Assembly (NCBI RefSeq): GCF_026341815.1
Contig: NZ_JAPENX010000001.1
Location: forward strand, 6,944,001-7,008,000
Direction of reading: 5' to 3'
Source of the DNA: Streptomyces sp. NBC_00572
Lineage (GTDB): Bacteria; Actinomycetota; Actinomycetes; Streptomycetales; Streptomycetaceae
Length of the DNA stretch: 64,000 bases
Both the position numbers and the translations under genes were made by a program. Of the stretch, positions 43,071 to 50,989 are shown piece after piece; position 1 is the first letter of the stretch, and each line of letters opens with the position of its first letter. The notes under the pieces are model-generated. The model did no database searches, was not told the DNA's origin, and saw only the letters and a program-made list of their open reading frames with translations.

Positions 43071-43513
43071 CAGCCGAGCGTCAGCTCTTCGAAGGTGATG
43101 GTGACCTGCTCGGTCAGGGCCGCGGCGTCGCCGGCCTTGGTCGCGCTCAGCTCCACCTTGGTGCACCAGGCGTTGCGCAGGTTGTACCGCTTCACCTCGG
43201 TGAGCTGGTAGTCCAGGAAGATGATGGACGCGTCCTTGCGGGCCGAGCCCATGTCGCCCGCGATGGAGGACGTGATCCACTCGGTGAAGGCGGCGGACTG
43301 GGTGGCGCCGCGGGTCACCGTGCACTCGCCGGCCTTCTTCACTCCGGGCAGCTTCTTGATGATCGGCTTGCCGTCCGCCGAGACCTGCTGGAACTCGATG
43401 ACGTCCTGCTCCATCGAGAGGCCGCTGATCTCCTGCAGGGTCTCGACCATGACGCCGTCGATCTGCAGGCCGAAATTGTGGGTAGTGAGGGCGTCACCGG
43501 TGTCGAGGGACAT
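43070..43513 (-). CDS. Inner tube protein 1 (T4 gp19-like, major tube)
   Basis: A 147-residue tube protein (NFGLQIDGVMVETLQEISGLSMEQDVIEFQQVSADGKPIIKKLPG), the standard gp19/Hcp-like fold. Its location next to the sheath gene indicates the main polymerising subunit. ATG at 43513. Confidence 0.92.
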   Translation of the reverse strand: MSLDTGDALTTHNFGLQIDGVMVETLQEISGLSMEQDVIEFQQVSADGKPIIKKLPGVKKAGECTVTRGATQSAAFTEWITSSIAGDMGSARKDASIIFLDYQLTEVKRYNLRNAWCTKVELSATKAGDAAALTEQVTITFEELTLG

Positions 43514-43606
43514 GGGGGTTCACTCCTGTTCAAGGGGTGGATCCGCGCGACAGGCGCACGGACCCGAGGTCACAAGGGGGCGGGGCGACGAGAGGGACGG
43601 GGAGGA

Positions 43607-45196
43607 CTACTCCTCCAGCTCGCCCCCACCGCCCTGGATCTGCGCGAGCCGGAAGACCACGAACTCGGCGGGCTTCACCGGGGCGATGCCGATCTCGCAG
43701 ACCACGCGGCCGAGGTCGACGGACTCCGGCGGGTTGGTCTCGGCGTCGCACTTCACGTAGAAGGCGTCCTCGGCACGCTGGCCGAACAGGGCGCCCTGAC
43801 GCCACTCGTTGACGAGGAAGGCGGAGATGTTGCGGCGGATACGGGCCCACAGCGACTGGTCGTTCGGCTCGAAGACGACCCACTGGGTACCGACGAGGAT
43901 CGACTCCTCGAGGTAGTTGAAGTAGCGGCGGACGTTCAGGTAGCGCCACGCCGGGTCGGAGGCCAGCGTCCGCGCGCCCCACACCCGGATGCCGCGGCCC
44001 GGGAAGGCGCGGATGCAGTTCACGCCGATCGGGTTGAGGAGGTCCTGCTCGCCGCGGGTGATCTGGAGCTCCAGGTCGACCGCGCCGCGCACGATCTCGT
44101 TGGCGGGGGCCTTGTGGACTCCGCGCTCGGCGTCGTTGCGGGCCCAGACGCCGGCCATGTGGCCGGACGGCGGAACCGTGCGGGTCTGCCCGCTCGCCGG
44201 GTCGAATGCCTTGATCCACGGGTAGTAGAGGGCCGCGTACGCGGAGTCGTAACCGGCGATCTCCTGACGCCACTTGCGGACGTCACGGGCGTTGAGCGAC
44301 GGCGGCGGGTCGAGGATCGCCATCCGGTCGCCCATCAGCTCGCAGTGCGCGATGAGGCCGATCTGGACCGCCTTGACCTGCTCCAGGTCGATGAGGCCCT
44401 GCTGGTAGGCGGCCATCAGGTCGGGCACGGCGACCATGTTGATCTCGTCGTACGCCTCCAGACCGCCGAAGCCGGTGCGGTCGGCGGAGTCGCCGATGAA
44501 CTGCCCGGACTCCAGGGCGGCGGCGACGTCGGCTCGCACGTCGACCTGCGCCGGAATCTGCACGGGCGGGGCGAGGGTGACGGACTGCGCGTCGGGCTTG
44601 GCGAGCTGCCCGCCGGCCACGGCCTCTTCGAGGACGATGGTCTTGGAACGCTGCTTGACCTGCGCGACGACGTAGTTGCGGGCGCTCTTCTTGGCGGAGG
44701 CGTCGAAGCTCTCGACGACCTTCTCGCCGTCCTTGACGACCAGCTTGAAGCGCTCGGTCTCGCCCTCGACGTCCTGCACCTCGACGGTGAGTGCCCCGCC
44801 CGCCTCGGATCCGGCGGCGATCGCGGCGACCTTGAAGGTGCCGAGCGCGACGGCCTCACCGGAGACGAGCTGCGGCGCGGCGGCGACGGCGGCCGCTGCC
44901 GATCCGACGGCCCGCGTGGCGCCCTGTGCGTCCCCGCCGCCGACGCGCACGACGTACGCGGCCGTGCCGCCGTTGTTGAAGAACCCGTACACGGAGTGGG
45001 CGAGGTAGTACCCGTCCGTGAAGTCACCGAACGACGCCACGTACTGGGACCAGTTGGTGACGAGCACGGGCTCGTTGAGCGGCCCGACGGGCGAGAGCCC
45101 GACGAACGCGGCGACGGAGGTTCCGAGGCCCTCGATGGGACGGGAGCCGCTGGCGACTTCCTCGACGTAGACGCCGGGGGACAGGTACGTGGGCAT
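43607..45196 (-). CDS. Contractile tail sheath protein
   Basis: A 529-residue sheath protein, starting MPTYLSPGVYVEEVASGSRPIEG, the conserved N-terminal extended arm, and ending EFVVFRLAQIQGGGGELEE with the C-terminal arm that links neighbouring subunits. The GWGARTLASDP-like motif (IRVWGARTLASDPAWRYLNVRRYFNYLEESI) is diagnostic for phage and eCIS sheaths. ATG 45196 has a GAGGAG site. It is the first gene of the large minus-strand structural operon. Confidence 0.95.
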   Translation of the reverse strand: MPTYLSPGVYVEEVASGSRPIEGLGTSVAAFVGLSPVGPLNEPVLVTNWSQYVASFGDFTDGYYLAHSVYGFFNNGGTAAYVVRVGGGDAQGATRAVGSAAAAVAAAPQLVSGEAVALGTFKVAAIAAGSEAGGALTVEVQDVEGETERFKLVVKDGEKVVESFDASAKKSARNYVVAQVKQRSKTIVLEEAVAGGQLAKPDAQSVTLAPPVQIPAQVDVRADVAAALESGQFIGDSADRTGFGGLEAYDEINMVAVPDLMAAYQQGLIDLEQVKAVQIGLIAHCELMGDRMAILDPPPSLNARDVRKWRQEIAGYDSAYAALYYPWIKAFDPASGQTRTVPPSGHMAGVWARNDAERGVHKAPANEIVRGAVDLELQITRGEQDLLNPIGVNCIRAFPGRGIRVWGARTLASDPAWRYLNVRRYFNYLEESILVGTQWVVFEPNDQSLWARIRRNISAFLVNEWRQGALFGQRAEDAFYVKCDAETNPPESVDLGRVVCEIGIAPVKPAEFVVFRLAQIQGGGGELEE

Positions 45197-45595
45197 GGTG
45201 CGTGTTCTCCTCGGAGAGCGTGGTTCTGCGGAATGCGGTGGCTCGGCGGTGTCACAGCGTGGGGCGTGCGGTTGCCCGCGTCCGGCGTGCTGCGGTGCTC
45301 GACCTCGTCCCGCTCGCCCTCCCCCCGACCGTGGACAGCGGTCGTACGTCTCCGACTCTCGCCGAACCGTGCCGCCCCGAGCAGGGGAGAAGGGGCGCTC
45401 ACGAGGGCAGGGCCGATTGCCCTCGCGGACATCGGACACCCGACGTCCGGCCCGCGGTTCGTGCGCCGGGGACCCCGGGCCCGGGCGCTACGGCGGCCCA
45501 CCACCCGCCGACGGGCCGCCGGGGCACGTCGCGCTGCCCCCGAGCAGGGACTTTCGGGCAGCCGGACACCGCCCCCGCGCCCTTAACGTTCGCCC
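45197..45595. promoter_or_regulatory. Divergent promoter region of the injection system
   Basis: This 399-nt gap lies between the sheath operon (minus) and the membrane anchor-type gene (plus) and must hold both promoters. A hairpin CGAGGGCA / TGCCCTCG spans 45402-45425. At the right end TAACGT (45584-45589) is 6 nt before the ATG at 45596. No further gene was seen. Clear -35 hexamers were not identified. Confidence 0.6.
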
Positions 45596-47269
45596 ATGAC
45601 CATGTGGACCTCTCTGGACCCGGCCGAGGTGACCGTCGAGCCCGGAGCACGGGCCGGCGCCCGACTGCGGGTGCGGAACACCGGCGACACCGTCGAGGAA
45701 TACCGCCTCTCCCTCGTCGGCAAACCCTCGGGCTGGTCCCGGATCGAGCCGGACGTGCTCCGCCTCTACCCGGGCAGCGAGGGAACCGCCGAGATCTCCT
45801 TCGCCCCGCCCCGCTCCTCGGACGTGGAGGCAGGGCCCGTCGCGTACGGCATCCGTGTCGACCCCCGCGAGAACGCCGGCGCCCGAGACGTGGTGGAGGG
45901 CCGGCTGACCATCACGCCCTTCACCGAGACCCGCGCCGAACTACTGCCGCCCGCCCTCCTCGGCCGCTTCCGCGGACGCGCCCGGATCGCCGTGGACAAC
46001 CTCGGCAACATCCCGCTGACCGCGTCCCTCGTGGCGCGCGACGAGGCGAACCGGCTCACCTTCGACGTGACACCGAACGCCGTACAGATCGCCCCGGGCC
46101 GCGCCGCCTTCGGCGAGCTCGTGGTGCGACCGCAGGCCGTGCGATGGACCGGGGCCGAGGAGTCGCACCGGTTCACCGTGGCCGTACGGCGGGCCGGCGA
46201 CGACACCGCCCTCGACCTCGACGCGACATTCGACCAACGCCCCGTCTTCGGGAATTGGCTCGTGGTGGCCGGCGGACTCCTGCTGACCGCCGTGATCGCC
46301 TTCATCGTGCTCTGGATCAACTTCTCCCCCACGATCGTCAGCGCGGCGAAGGAGATCCGGGCGACCAACGCGCCCAGGCCCGCGCCGCAGGGCAAGGGGG
46401 ACACGCTCCCCGACGCACCGCCGCCGCCCGGCGAGTCCGGAGGACCCACCCCCGGCGGGCCGCCGCCCGGCTCCCTTCCTCCCCTCACGGACGACGGGCC
46501 GCCTCCGGGCGGCGGAGACGACGGGACGGGTGACGGCCCGGGCGGCGGCGGACCGACCGACGGCGGCGCCCCCGGAGGCGGAGGCGGCGGCAACGGCGGT
46601 GGCGGTGGAGGCGGCGGTGGCAACGACCCGACCGAAGGCGGCCAGGACCCCGGTGACAGCGGGGTCCAGCAGCCCCTGACCCCGACCGCGCCGGCCGAGC
46701 AGGTCACCGTGCCGCCGTGGCGCACCGGCTACCCGAAGGACCCGGTCGTCGAGTTCGCCCAGGAACGCCTCGCGGCCCTGGGGAACAACGCGTGCACGCT
46801 CAAGCCGGGCTGGAGCCCCGGTGTGATCGACGCGCGGACCCGCGCCTCGATCGCCTGCTACCAGCACGCCGTCGAGGACGACGGAGTCAACAACAACAAG
46901 AACTCCGCCGCGATCCTCAAGACGGACAAGGAAGGCGAGCTCGGCCGGGCCACCCTCACCTCCCTCTGGGCCCAGCGCATCACGCCCGACTCGGTGAAGT
47001 CCGGTTCGAGCACCATGCAGACCACCCAGCTGATGGCGGCCTTCTGGTGGGCGTACAACCGTCAGTTCAGTTCGAGCGACCTCGACAAGGCGCGTGTGCG
47101 CGCCCGGATCGGCATCGACTACTTCCGCACCGGCAAGCAGACGCCCACCCGGTACGACAGCAGCGTCGCCGAGCACATACGCCAGTACCAGACGGCCGTG
47201 GGACTGTCCCCGACCGGCACGGCCGACTGGGCCACCATCCGCATGATGGTCGGCGGAAGCGTCATGTGA
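45596..47269 (+). CDS. Membrane protein with peptidoglycan-binding domain, CisA-like candidate
   Basis: A 557-residue, single-pass protein divergent from the sheath gene. The N-terminal ~215 residues form two Ig-like beta domains (VTVEPGARAGARLRVRNTGDTVEEY) without a signal peptide, so they are likely cytoplasmic. One transmembrane helix follows (WLVVAGGLLLTAVIAFIVLWINF, about 219-241), then a Pro/Gly-rich spacer and a C-terminal peptidoglycan-binding-like region ending with an IRQYQTAVGLSPTGTADWATI repeat. The architecture would link the cytoplasm to the wall and suits membrane docking of the injection particle; a membrane protein (CisA) is known to be needed for the function of such systems in Streptomyces. 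No Shine-Dalgarno is visible; a leaderless transcript is possible. Confidence 0.72.
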   Translation: MTMWTSLDPAEVTVEPGARAGARLRVRNTGDTVEEYRLSLVGKPSGWSRIEPDVLRLYPGSEGTAEISFAPPRSSDVEAGPVAYGIRVDPRENAGARDVVEGRLTITPFTETRAELLPPALLGRFRGRARIAVDNLGNIPLTASLVARDEANRLTFDVTPNAVQIAPGRAAFGELVVRPQAVRWTGAEESHRFTVAVRRAGDDTALDLDATFDQRPVFGNWLVVAGGLLLTAVIAFIVLWINFSPTIVSAAKEIRATNAPRPAPQGKGDTLPDAPPPPGESGGPTPGGPPPGSLPPLTDDGPPPGGGDDGTGDGPGGGGPTDGGAPGGGGGGNGGGGGGGGGNDPTEGGQDPGDSGVQQPLTPTAPAEQVTVPPWRTGYPKDPVVEFAQERLAALGNNACTLKPGWSPGVIDARTRASIACYQHAVEDDGVNNNKNSAAILKTDKEGELGRATLTSLWAQRITPDSVKSGSSTMQTTQLMAAFWWAYNRQFSSSDLDKARVRARIGIDYFRTGKQTPTRYDSSVAEHIRQYQTAVGLSPTGTADWATIRMMVGGSVM

Positions 47270-47297
47270 CCTGACGGGCAAGGGATCCGACAGCGCA

Positions 47298-47334
47298 CGA
47301 GAGGGGGCCACCCGCACCGGGTGGCCCCCTCTCG
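47298..47334. terminator. Bidirectional terminator, 16-bp stem
   Basis: Arms 47298-47313 and 47319-47334 are perfectly complementary with a 5-nt loop and sit between convergent stops (47269 and 47360). Confidence 0.88.
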
Positions 47335-47359
47335 GCTGCCGCTTCAGCCCTTCACATCC

Positions 47360-49360
47360 TTACGGGGCCCAGGGCGCCCCCGCGTCCGGGACCAGCCGCC
47401 CCGCCTTCCGGTACTCGCGCCGCGCCCCGGCCCGGACGTCCTCGCCGGTCACCGCCGAACCACGGGCAGCCGCCAGATACCCGGCCGTCACCGCCGCCGA
47501 CCGGATCGCACCGCCCGCCAGCTCGAACTCCTTGGCGCAGCGGACGATCTCCTCCTCCACGTCCTCCGCCTTCGGGGTGCCCGCGAGGCAGGAGTGCCAG
47601 AGCGAGACCCGCTGCTCGGGGTCCGGGAACGGAAAGTCCACGACCAGGTCGAGCCGGCGCGTGAACGCGTCGTCGATATTGGCCCGCAGGTTGGTGGTGA
47701 GCACCGCGATCCCGTCGAACGCCTCAAGACGCTGAAGCAGGTACGCGCTCTCCAGATTGGCGTACCGGTCGTGCGAGCTCTTCACCTCGGACCGCTTGCC
47801 GAAGACCGCGTCGGCCTCGTCGAAGAGCAGCACGCAGTCCGTGCGGTCCACCTCGACGAAGATCCGCTCCAGGTTCTTCTCCGTCTCGCCGATGTACTTG
47901 TCGACCACCGACGAGAGGTCCACCACATAGAGGTCCAGGCCGAGTTCGCCCGCCACCACCTCGGCGCCGAGCGTCTTGCCGGTGCCCGACTCCCCGGCGA
48001 ACAGCGCGACGACACCGCGCCCCCGCCCGCCACCGGTGCGCAGCCGCCACTCGCCGAGCACCCGGTCCCTGTTGCGGGCCCGGCCGGTCAGCTCGTGCAG
48101 CAGCCCCAACGGCTCCTCGGGAAGGACGAGATCGGGAAATCCGACCGCCGGCCGGATCCGCCGCGCATGACTGTCGAGCAGCGGCGCGGAGACCAGCCGA
48201 GCGCTCTGCTGCACCTGCGCCAGGGTCACCGCGGTGCCCTCGAACGCGGCGAGAGCCCGTGCCGCCCGCGCCGCACGACGGATCTGATCACCGCTGAGGC
48301 GGTACGGAGCCGTGGCCTCGGTCAGATCGAAGTCGCCGTCCAGCGAATCGAGTTCGCGATGCCACAGACCGGCCGGTCCCGCCCCGGCGTCCGGTGCTTC
48401 AAGGGTCACGAGCTCCGCGTCCGGCGCCCATCCGGGGTCGGGCGCCTCACCGCCGGCGAGGACCACCGTCGTACCGGACGAGGCGAGTACCCGCACCAGC
48501 GGTCCGGGCCGCGACGGCAGCGGCTCGACGACCACGGCGGCTCCGCGCAACCGGGCCTCGCGCAGCAGCGCCCGCGCCACCACCACGTCGACGGACTCCG
48601 GCCGGTACCGCAGCACGGGCCGCCCGGCGCCGAGCAGTGCGGCCACCACGTCTTCGGTGGCGGCCCCGGGGACCCGCTCCCGCAGATGGACCGTGACGGG
48701 CCCGGCAGCGGCGACACGAGCGCCGAGCGGGGAGGGGGTCGCGTCCGACACCGCACCGGCGGAAAACGGTGTCAGCAACTCCACGCCCACCCCCGCCAGT
48801 TGGGGATCCATTCGAGTGTCGTCACCCAACAGGTGCGCCACCACCCGCTCCGGTACGCGCAGCGCCCGCCCCGGCAGCGGCCGGTCCTCGTCCTCGACGT
48901 CGAGCAGCCCCCCGGAGCGCAGCGGCGCCGCCGGATGGAAACGGTCACGGCCCACCGGGTCGTAGGGGCCGGTACCCGCGAGGTCGAGGGCGAGCGCCAC
49001 GGTGGCGCGCCGCCGCCCCACGTCATCGTTGAGATACCCGTACAGCGCCTCGAAACCCCGGTCCACGTCGGGCGCGAGCGCCGCGAGCAGGATGTGCGCG
49101 TCGAGCGAGGACAACGCGAACGCCTGCGCGAGCGCGCCGAGCCGATCGTCCCGACCCAGGTCCGGCAGCGGGACGCCGACGTCGTGACCCTCGCGCCCAC
49201 CCGGCCCCGTGGCGATCCGACGGGCCGCCTCCTCGGTGACGTAGAGCCCGCGCAGGGGATCGCCGGCCGTGGGGTCCCCGGCACTCCGGGCGTCCACGAG
49301 CGCGGCGACACGTGCGCGCAGGGCCTCGATGGAGTCGAGGACGACGGAAGGCTCGCTCAT
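47360..49360 (-). CDS. AAA+ ATPase of the injection system
   Basis: A 666-residue AAA+ protein. The winged N-terminal half is divergent; the C-terminal ATPase has Walker A AGESGTGKT (Lys462), Walker B VLLFDEADAVFG, sensor TTNLRANID and an arginine finger FTRRLD. Homologues occur in nearly all eCIS loci and are thought to help assemble or disassemble particles. ATG 49360 overlaps the DUF4255 stop by ATGA. Confidence 0.92.
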   Translation of the reverse strand: MSEPSVVLDSIEALRARVAALVDARSAGDPTAGDPLRGLYVTEEAARRIATGPGGREGHDVGVPLPDLGRDDRLGALAQAFALSSLDAHILLAALAPDVDRGFEALYGYLNDDVGRRRATVALALDLAGTGPYDPVGRDRFHPAAPLRSGGLLDVEDEDRPLPGRALRVPERVVAHLLGDDTRMDPQLAGVGVELLTPFSAGAVSDATPSPLGARVAAAGPVTVHLRERVPGAATEDVVAALLGAGRPVLRYRPESVDVVVARALLREARLRGAAVVVEPLPSRPGPLVRVLASSGTTVVLAGGEAPDPGWAPDAELVTLEAPDAGAGPAGLWHRELDSLDGDFDLTEATAPYRLSGDQIRRAARAARALAAFEGTAVTLAQVQQSARLVSAPLLDSHARRIRPAVGFPDLVLPEEPLGLLHELTGRARNRDRVLGEWRLRTGGGRGRGVVALFAGESGTGKTLGAEVVAGELGLDLYVVDLSSVVDKYIGETEKNLERIFVEVDRTDCVLLFDEADAVFGKRSEVKSSHDRYANLESAYLLQRLEAFDGIAVLTTNLRANIDDAFTRRLDLVVDFPFPDPEQRVSLWHSCLAGTPKAEDVEEEIVRCAKEFELAGGAIRSAAVTAGYLAAARGSAVTGEDVRAGARREYRKAGRLVPDAGAPWAP

Positions 49361-50034
49361 GCGTCGCCGCCCCCGTCCCGCGATCCGGCGACAGCACTGC
49401 CGCTCTCCTTGCTCTCCCCGGTCTCCTTGCTCACCGGGCGCCGGATCATCCGGGGCCTGGACGCGGCGGGCTCACCGGCGATGCCACGGACGACGATCTC
49501 CGCCTCGGTCACCGGCGGGGCCACCTCGTACACCGGCGTGACCGGGAACGGAGTGGTGATCACGACGTCGAGCGAGGGCTTGAGCTCACCGCCGAGCGCC
49601 GACCAGATGTCGGCGAGCGAGCGCGATTCGGCGGGCGGGACCGCGACGGAGATCGGAAGGGAGGTGGCGATCGAGCGCACCGACTCCGGTACGGCGTCCC
49701 TGGGCAGCACCTCGTGGGGGAGCAGCAGTGCCATCGCCCCCGACAGCAGCCGGTGCTCGTCCTCGGGCCGGGAGGTCCAGGCGGTCACCAGGTAGGAGAG
49801 CCGGAACCAGCGCGGCGGCTGACGCCTGCGCGTCACGATGCCCTGCGAGTCCCACTCGGCGTAGGCGCCGCGCTCCCGCCGGGCCACGTCCTCCCGGATG
49901 TCGTACAGATAGGCGTTCAGGGTCGGGGCGTTGCGGCGGGCCGCCCAGTCACGGGTCGGCGCGTCGAAGGCGACGTCGCCGGTGACGGCGGGCGTGAGCA
50001 GACGGCGCAGCGCCTCGTCTATCTCATGGATCAT
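49357..50034 (-). CDS. DUF4255 / Pvc16-like tail terminator
   Basis: A 225-residue protein with the Pvc16 N-terminal domain (IDEALRRLLTPAVTGDVAFDAPTRDWAARRNAPTLNAYLYDIREDV, and RWFRLSYLVTAWTSRPEDEHRLLSGAM). The family caps the sheath and tube end of contractile particles. A poorly conserved, charged tail follows. ATG at 50034 shares a base with the regulator stop (TGATG). Confidence 0.88.
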   Translation of the reverse strand: MIHEIDEALRRLLTPAVTGDVAFDAPTRDWAARRNAPTLNAYLYDIREDVARRERGAYAEWDSQGIVTRRRQPPRWFRLSYLVTAWTSRPEDEHRLLSGAMALLLPHEVLPRDAVPESVRSIATSLPISVAVPPAESRSLADIWSALGGELKPSLDVVITTPFPVTPVYEVAPPVTEAEIVVRGIAGEPAASRPRMIRRPVSKETGESKESGSAVAGSRDGGGDA

Positions 50035-50684
50035 CAGATGTAGCCTTCGCGGAGCGCGTACGCGACGGCATGCGCCCGGTTGGTGAGCTGCAGACGCGTC
50101 ATCAGCGCGTGCAGGATGTTCTTGACGGTGCGTTCGGAGTAGGCGAGCTTCTCGCTGATCTGGCGGGTGTCGAGGCCCTCGGCGAGCAGCCGCAGGACGT
50201 CCACCTCACGCGGCGCCATCCCGAAGAGCGGCGCCGCCCCACCGGTGGCCGCGCCCGCCGTCGTCGCCCGCTGCAAGCGGCCCACCTGGTTCAGGAGACG
50301 GCTGACGAGATCCGGCGGGAGCTCTCCCTCCCCGCGTGCCGCGCTGTGCACGGCGCTCAACAGCCGCTGCTCGGTGGCCTGATGGCGCCAGATGATGGCC
50401 CGCACCCCGTACTCGACCACGGCCAGCAGGTCGGGCTCGCGCAGTTCGCGCGCGACGAGCACGACCCGCTGGTCCCTCCCTCGCAGCAGGCGCCGCAGTT
50501 CGGCCGTGGTGGGATCGTCGATCCGTTCCGCGAGCATCACCGCCACCGCCGGGGCGTCCCGGCACCCGTCGTCCTGGTCAGGAACGACGTCTATGGTCGG
50601 CTGGTGCCGCAAGTGGCTGATGAGGCCGGCCCGACTGAGTGGGTCGGATGCGTGGACGGTCACCGTCACCCGCTTGGTGAGCAC
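50034..50684 (-). CDS. LuxR-type regulator with degenerate receiver
   Basis: A 216-residue regulator: N-terminal receiver-like domain (VTVTVHASDPLSRAGLISHL) and C-terminal LuxR HTH (LFGMAPREVDVLRLLAEGLDTRQISEKLAYSERTVKNILHALMTRLQL). The beta3 position where the phosphoacceptor Asp normally sits reads PAVAVMLAERI, so classical phosphorylation is improbable. The GTG at 50684 is the only fitting start. It heads the three-gene operon with DUF4255 and the ATPase and probably controls the injection genes. Confidence 0.88.
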   Translation of the reverse strand: MLTKRVTVTVHASDPLSRAGLISHLRHQPTIDVVPDQDDGCRDAPAVAVMLAERIDDPTTAELRRLLRGRDQRVVLVARELREPDLLAVVEYGVRAIIWRHQATEQRLLSAVHSAARGEGELPPDLVSRLLNQVGRLQRATTAGAATGGAAPLFGMAPREVDVLRLLAEGLDTRQISEKLAYSERTVKNILHALMTRLQLTNRAHAVAYALREGYI

Positions 50685-50989
50685 TTCCGCTACCTGCTCT
50701 TTCTCACTCGCCTCGACGCCCGGGCGCGGCCGGGACGCCCGGCCGCGGCCGCCGAGGCGACCGCTCCGTCGTCTTCCGGCCGATGGTCGGCACGCATGGT
50801 GAGGTCCCCGTGGTCTGCTGATTTACCGGTCTGCTGTGGTGCTGTCCGTGGCCGGCTCGCCGGCCACGGTGGTCCCCTCCAGGTTCCCGTGCGCCGCTCA
50901 CGTCCCGCTGCCGCCGTGCTAACGCATCGCTGTCGTCGTTCAGAACCAGTGCGCCAGGGCCTGAACAGCCAATCCTCATGTGGTTCAGC
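50685..50989. other. Intergenic region upstream of the injection regulator
   Basis: 305 nt with a hairpin CCGTGGCCGG / CCGGCCACGG at 50846-50869. No additional gene was seen. The promoter of the LuxR-type gene must be within or close to this stretch, but its hexamers could not be assigned. Confidence 0.5.
50846..50869 (-). terminator. Hairpin terminator downstream of the FUSC gene
   Basis: A perfect 10-bp stem with a 4-nt loop (CTCG) lies about 120 nt beyond the FUSC stop at 50990 in the direction of minus-strand transcription. There is no U tract. Confidence 0.5.

Noticed and set aside
32120..50684. Prophage interpretation of the tail genes
   Set aside because: No capsid, portal, terminase, integrase or lysis genes; AAA+ ATPase and DUF4255 cap are characteristic of injection systems rather than phages.
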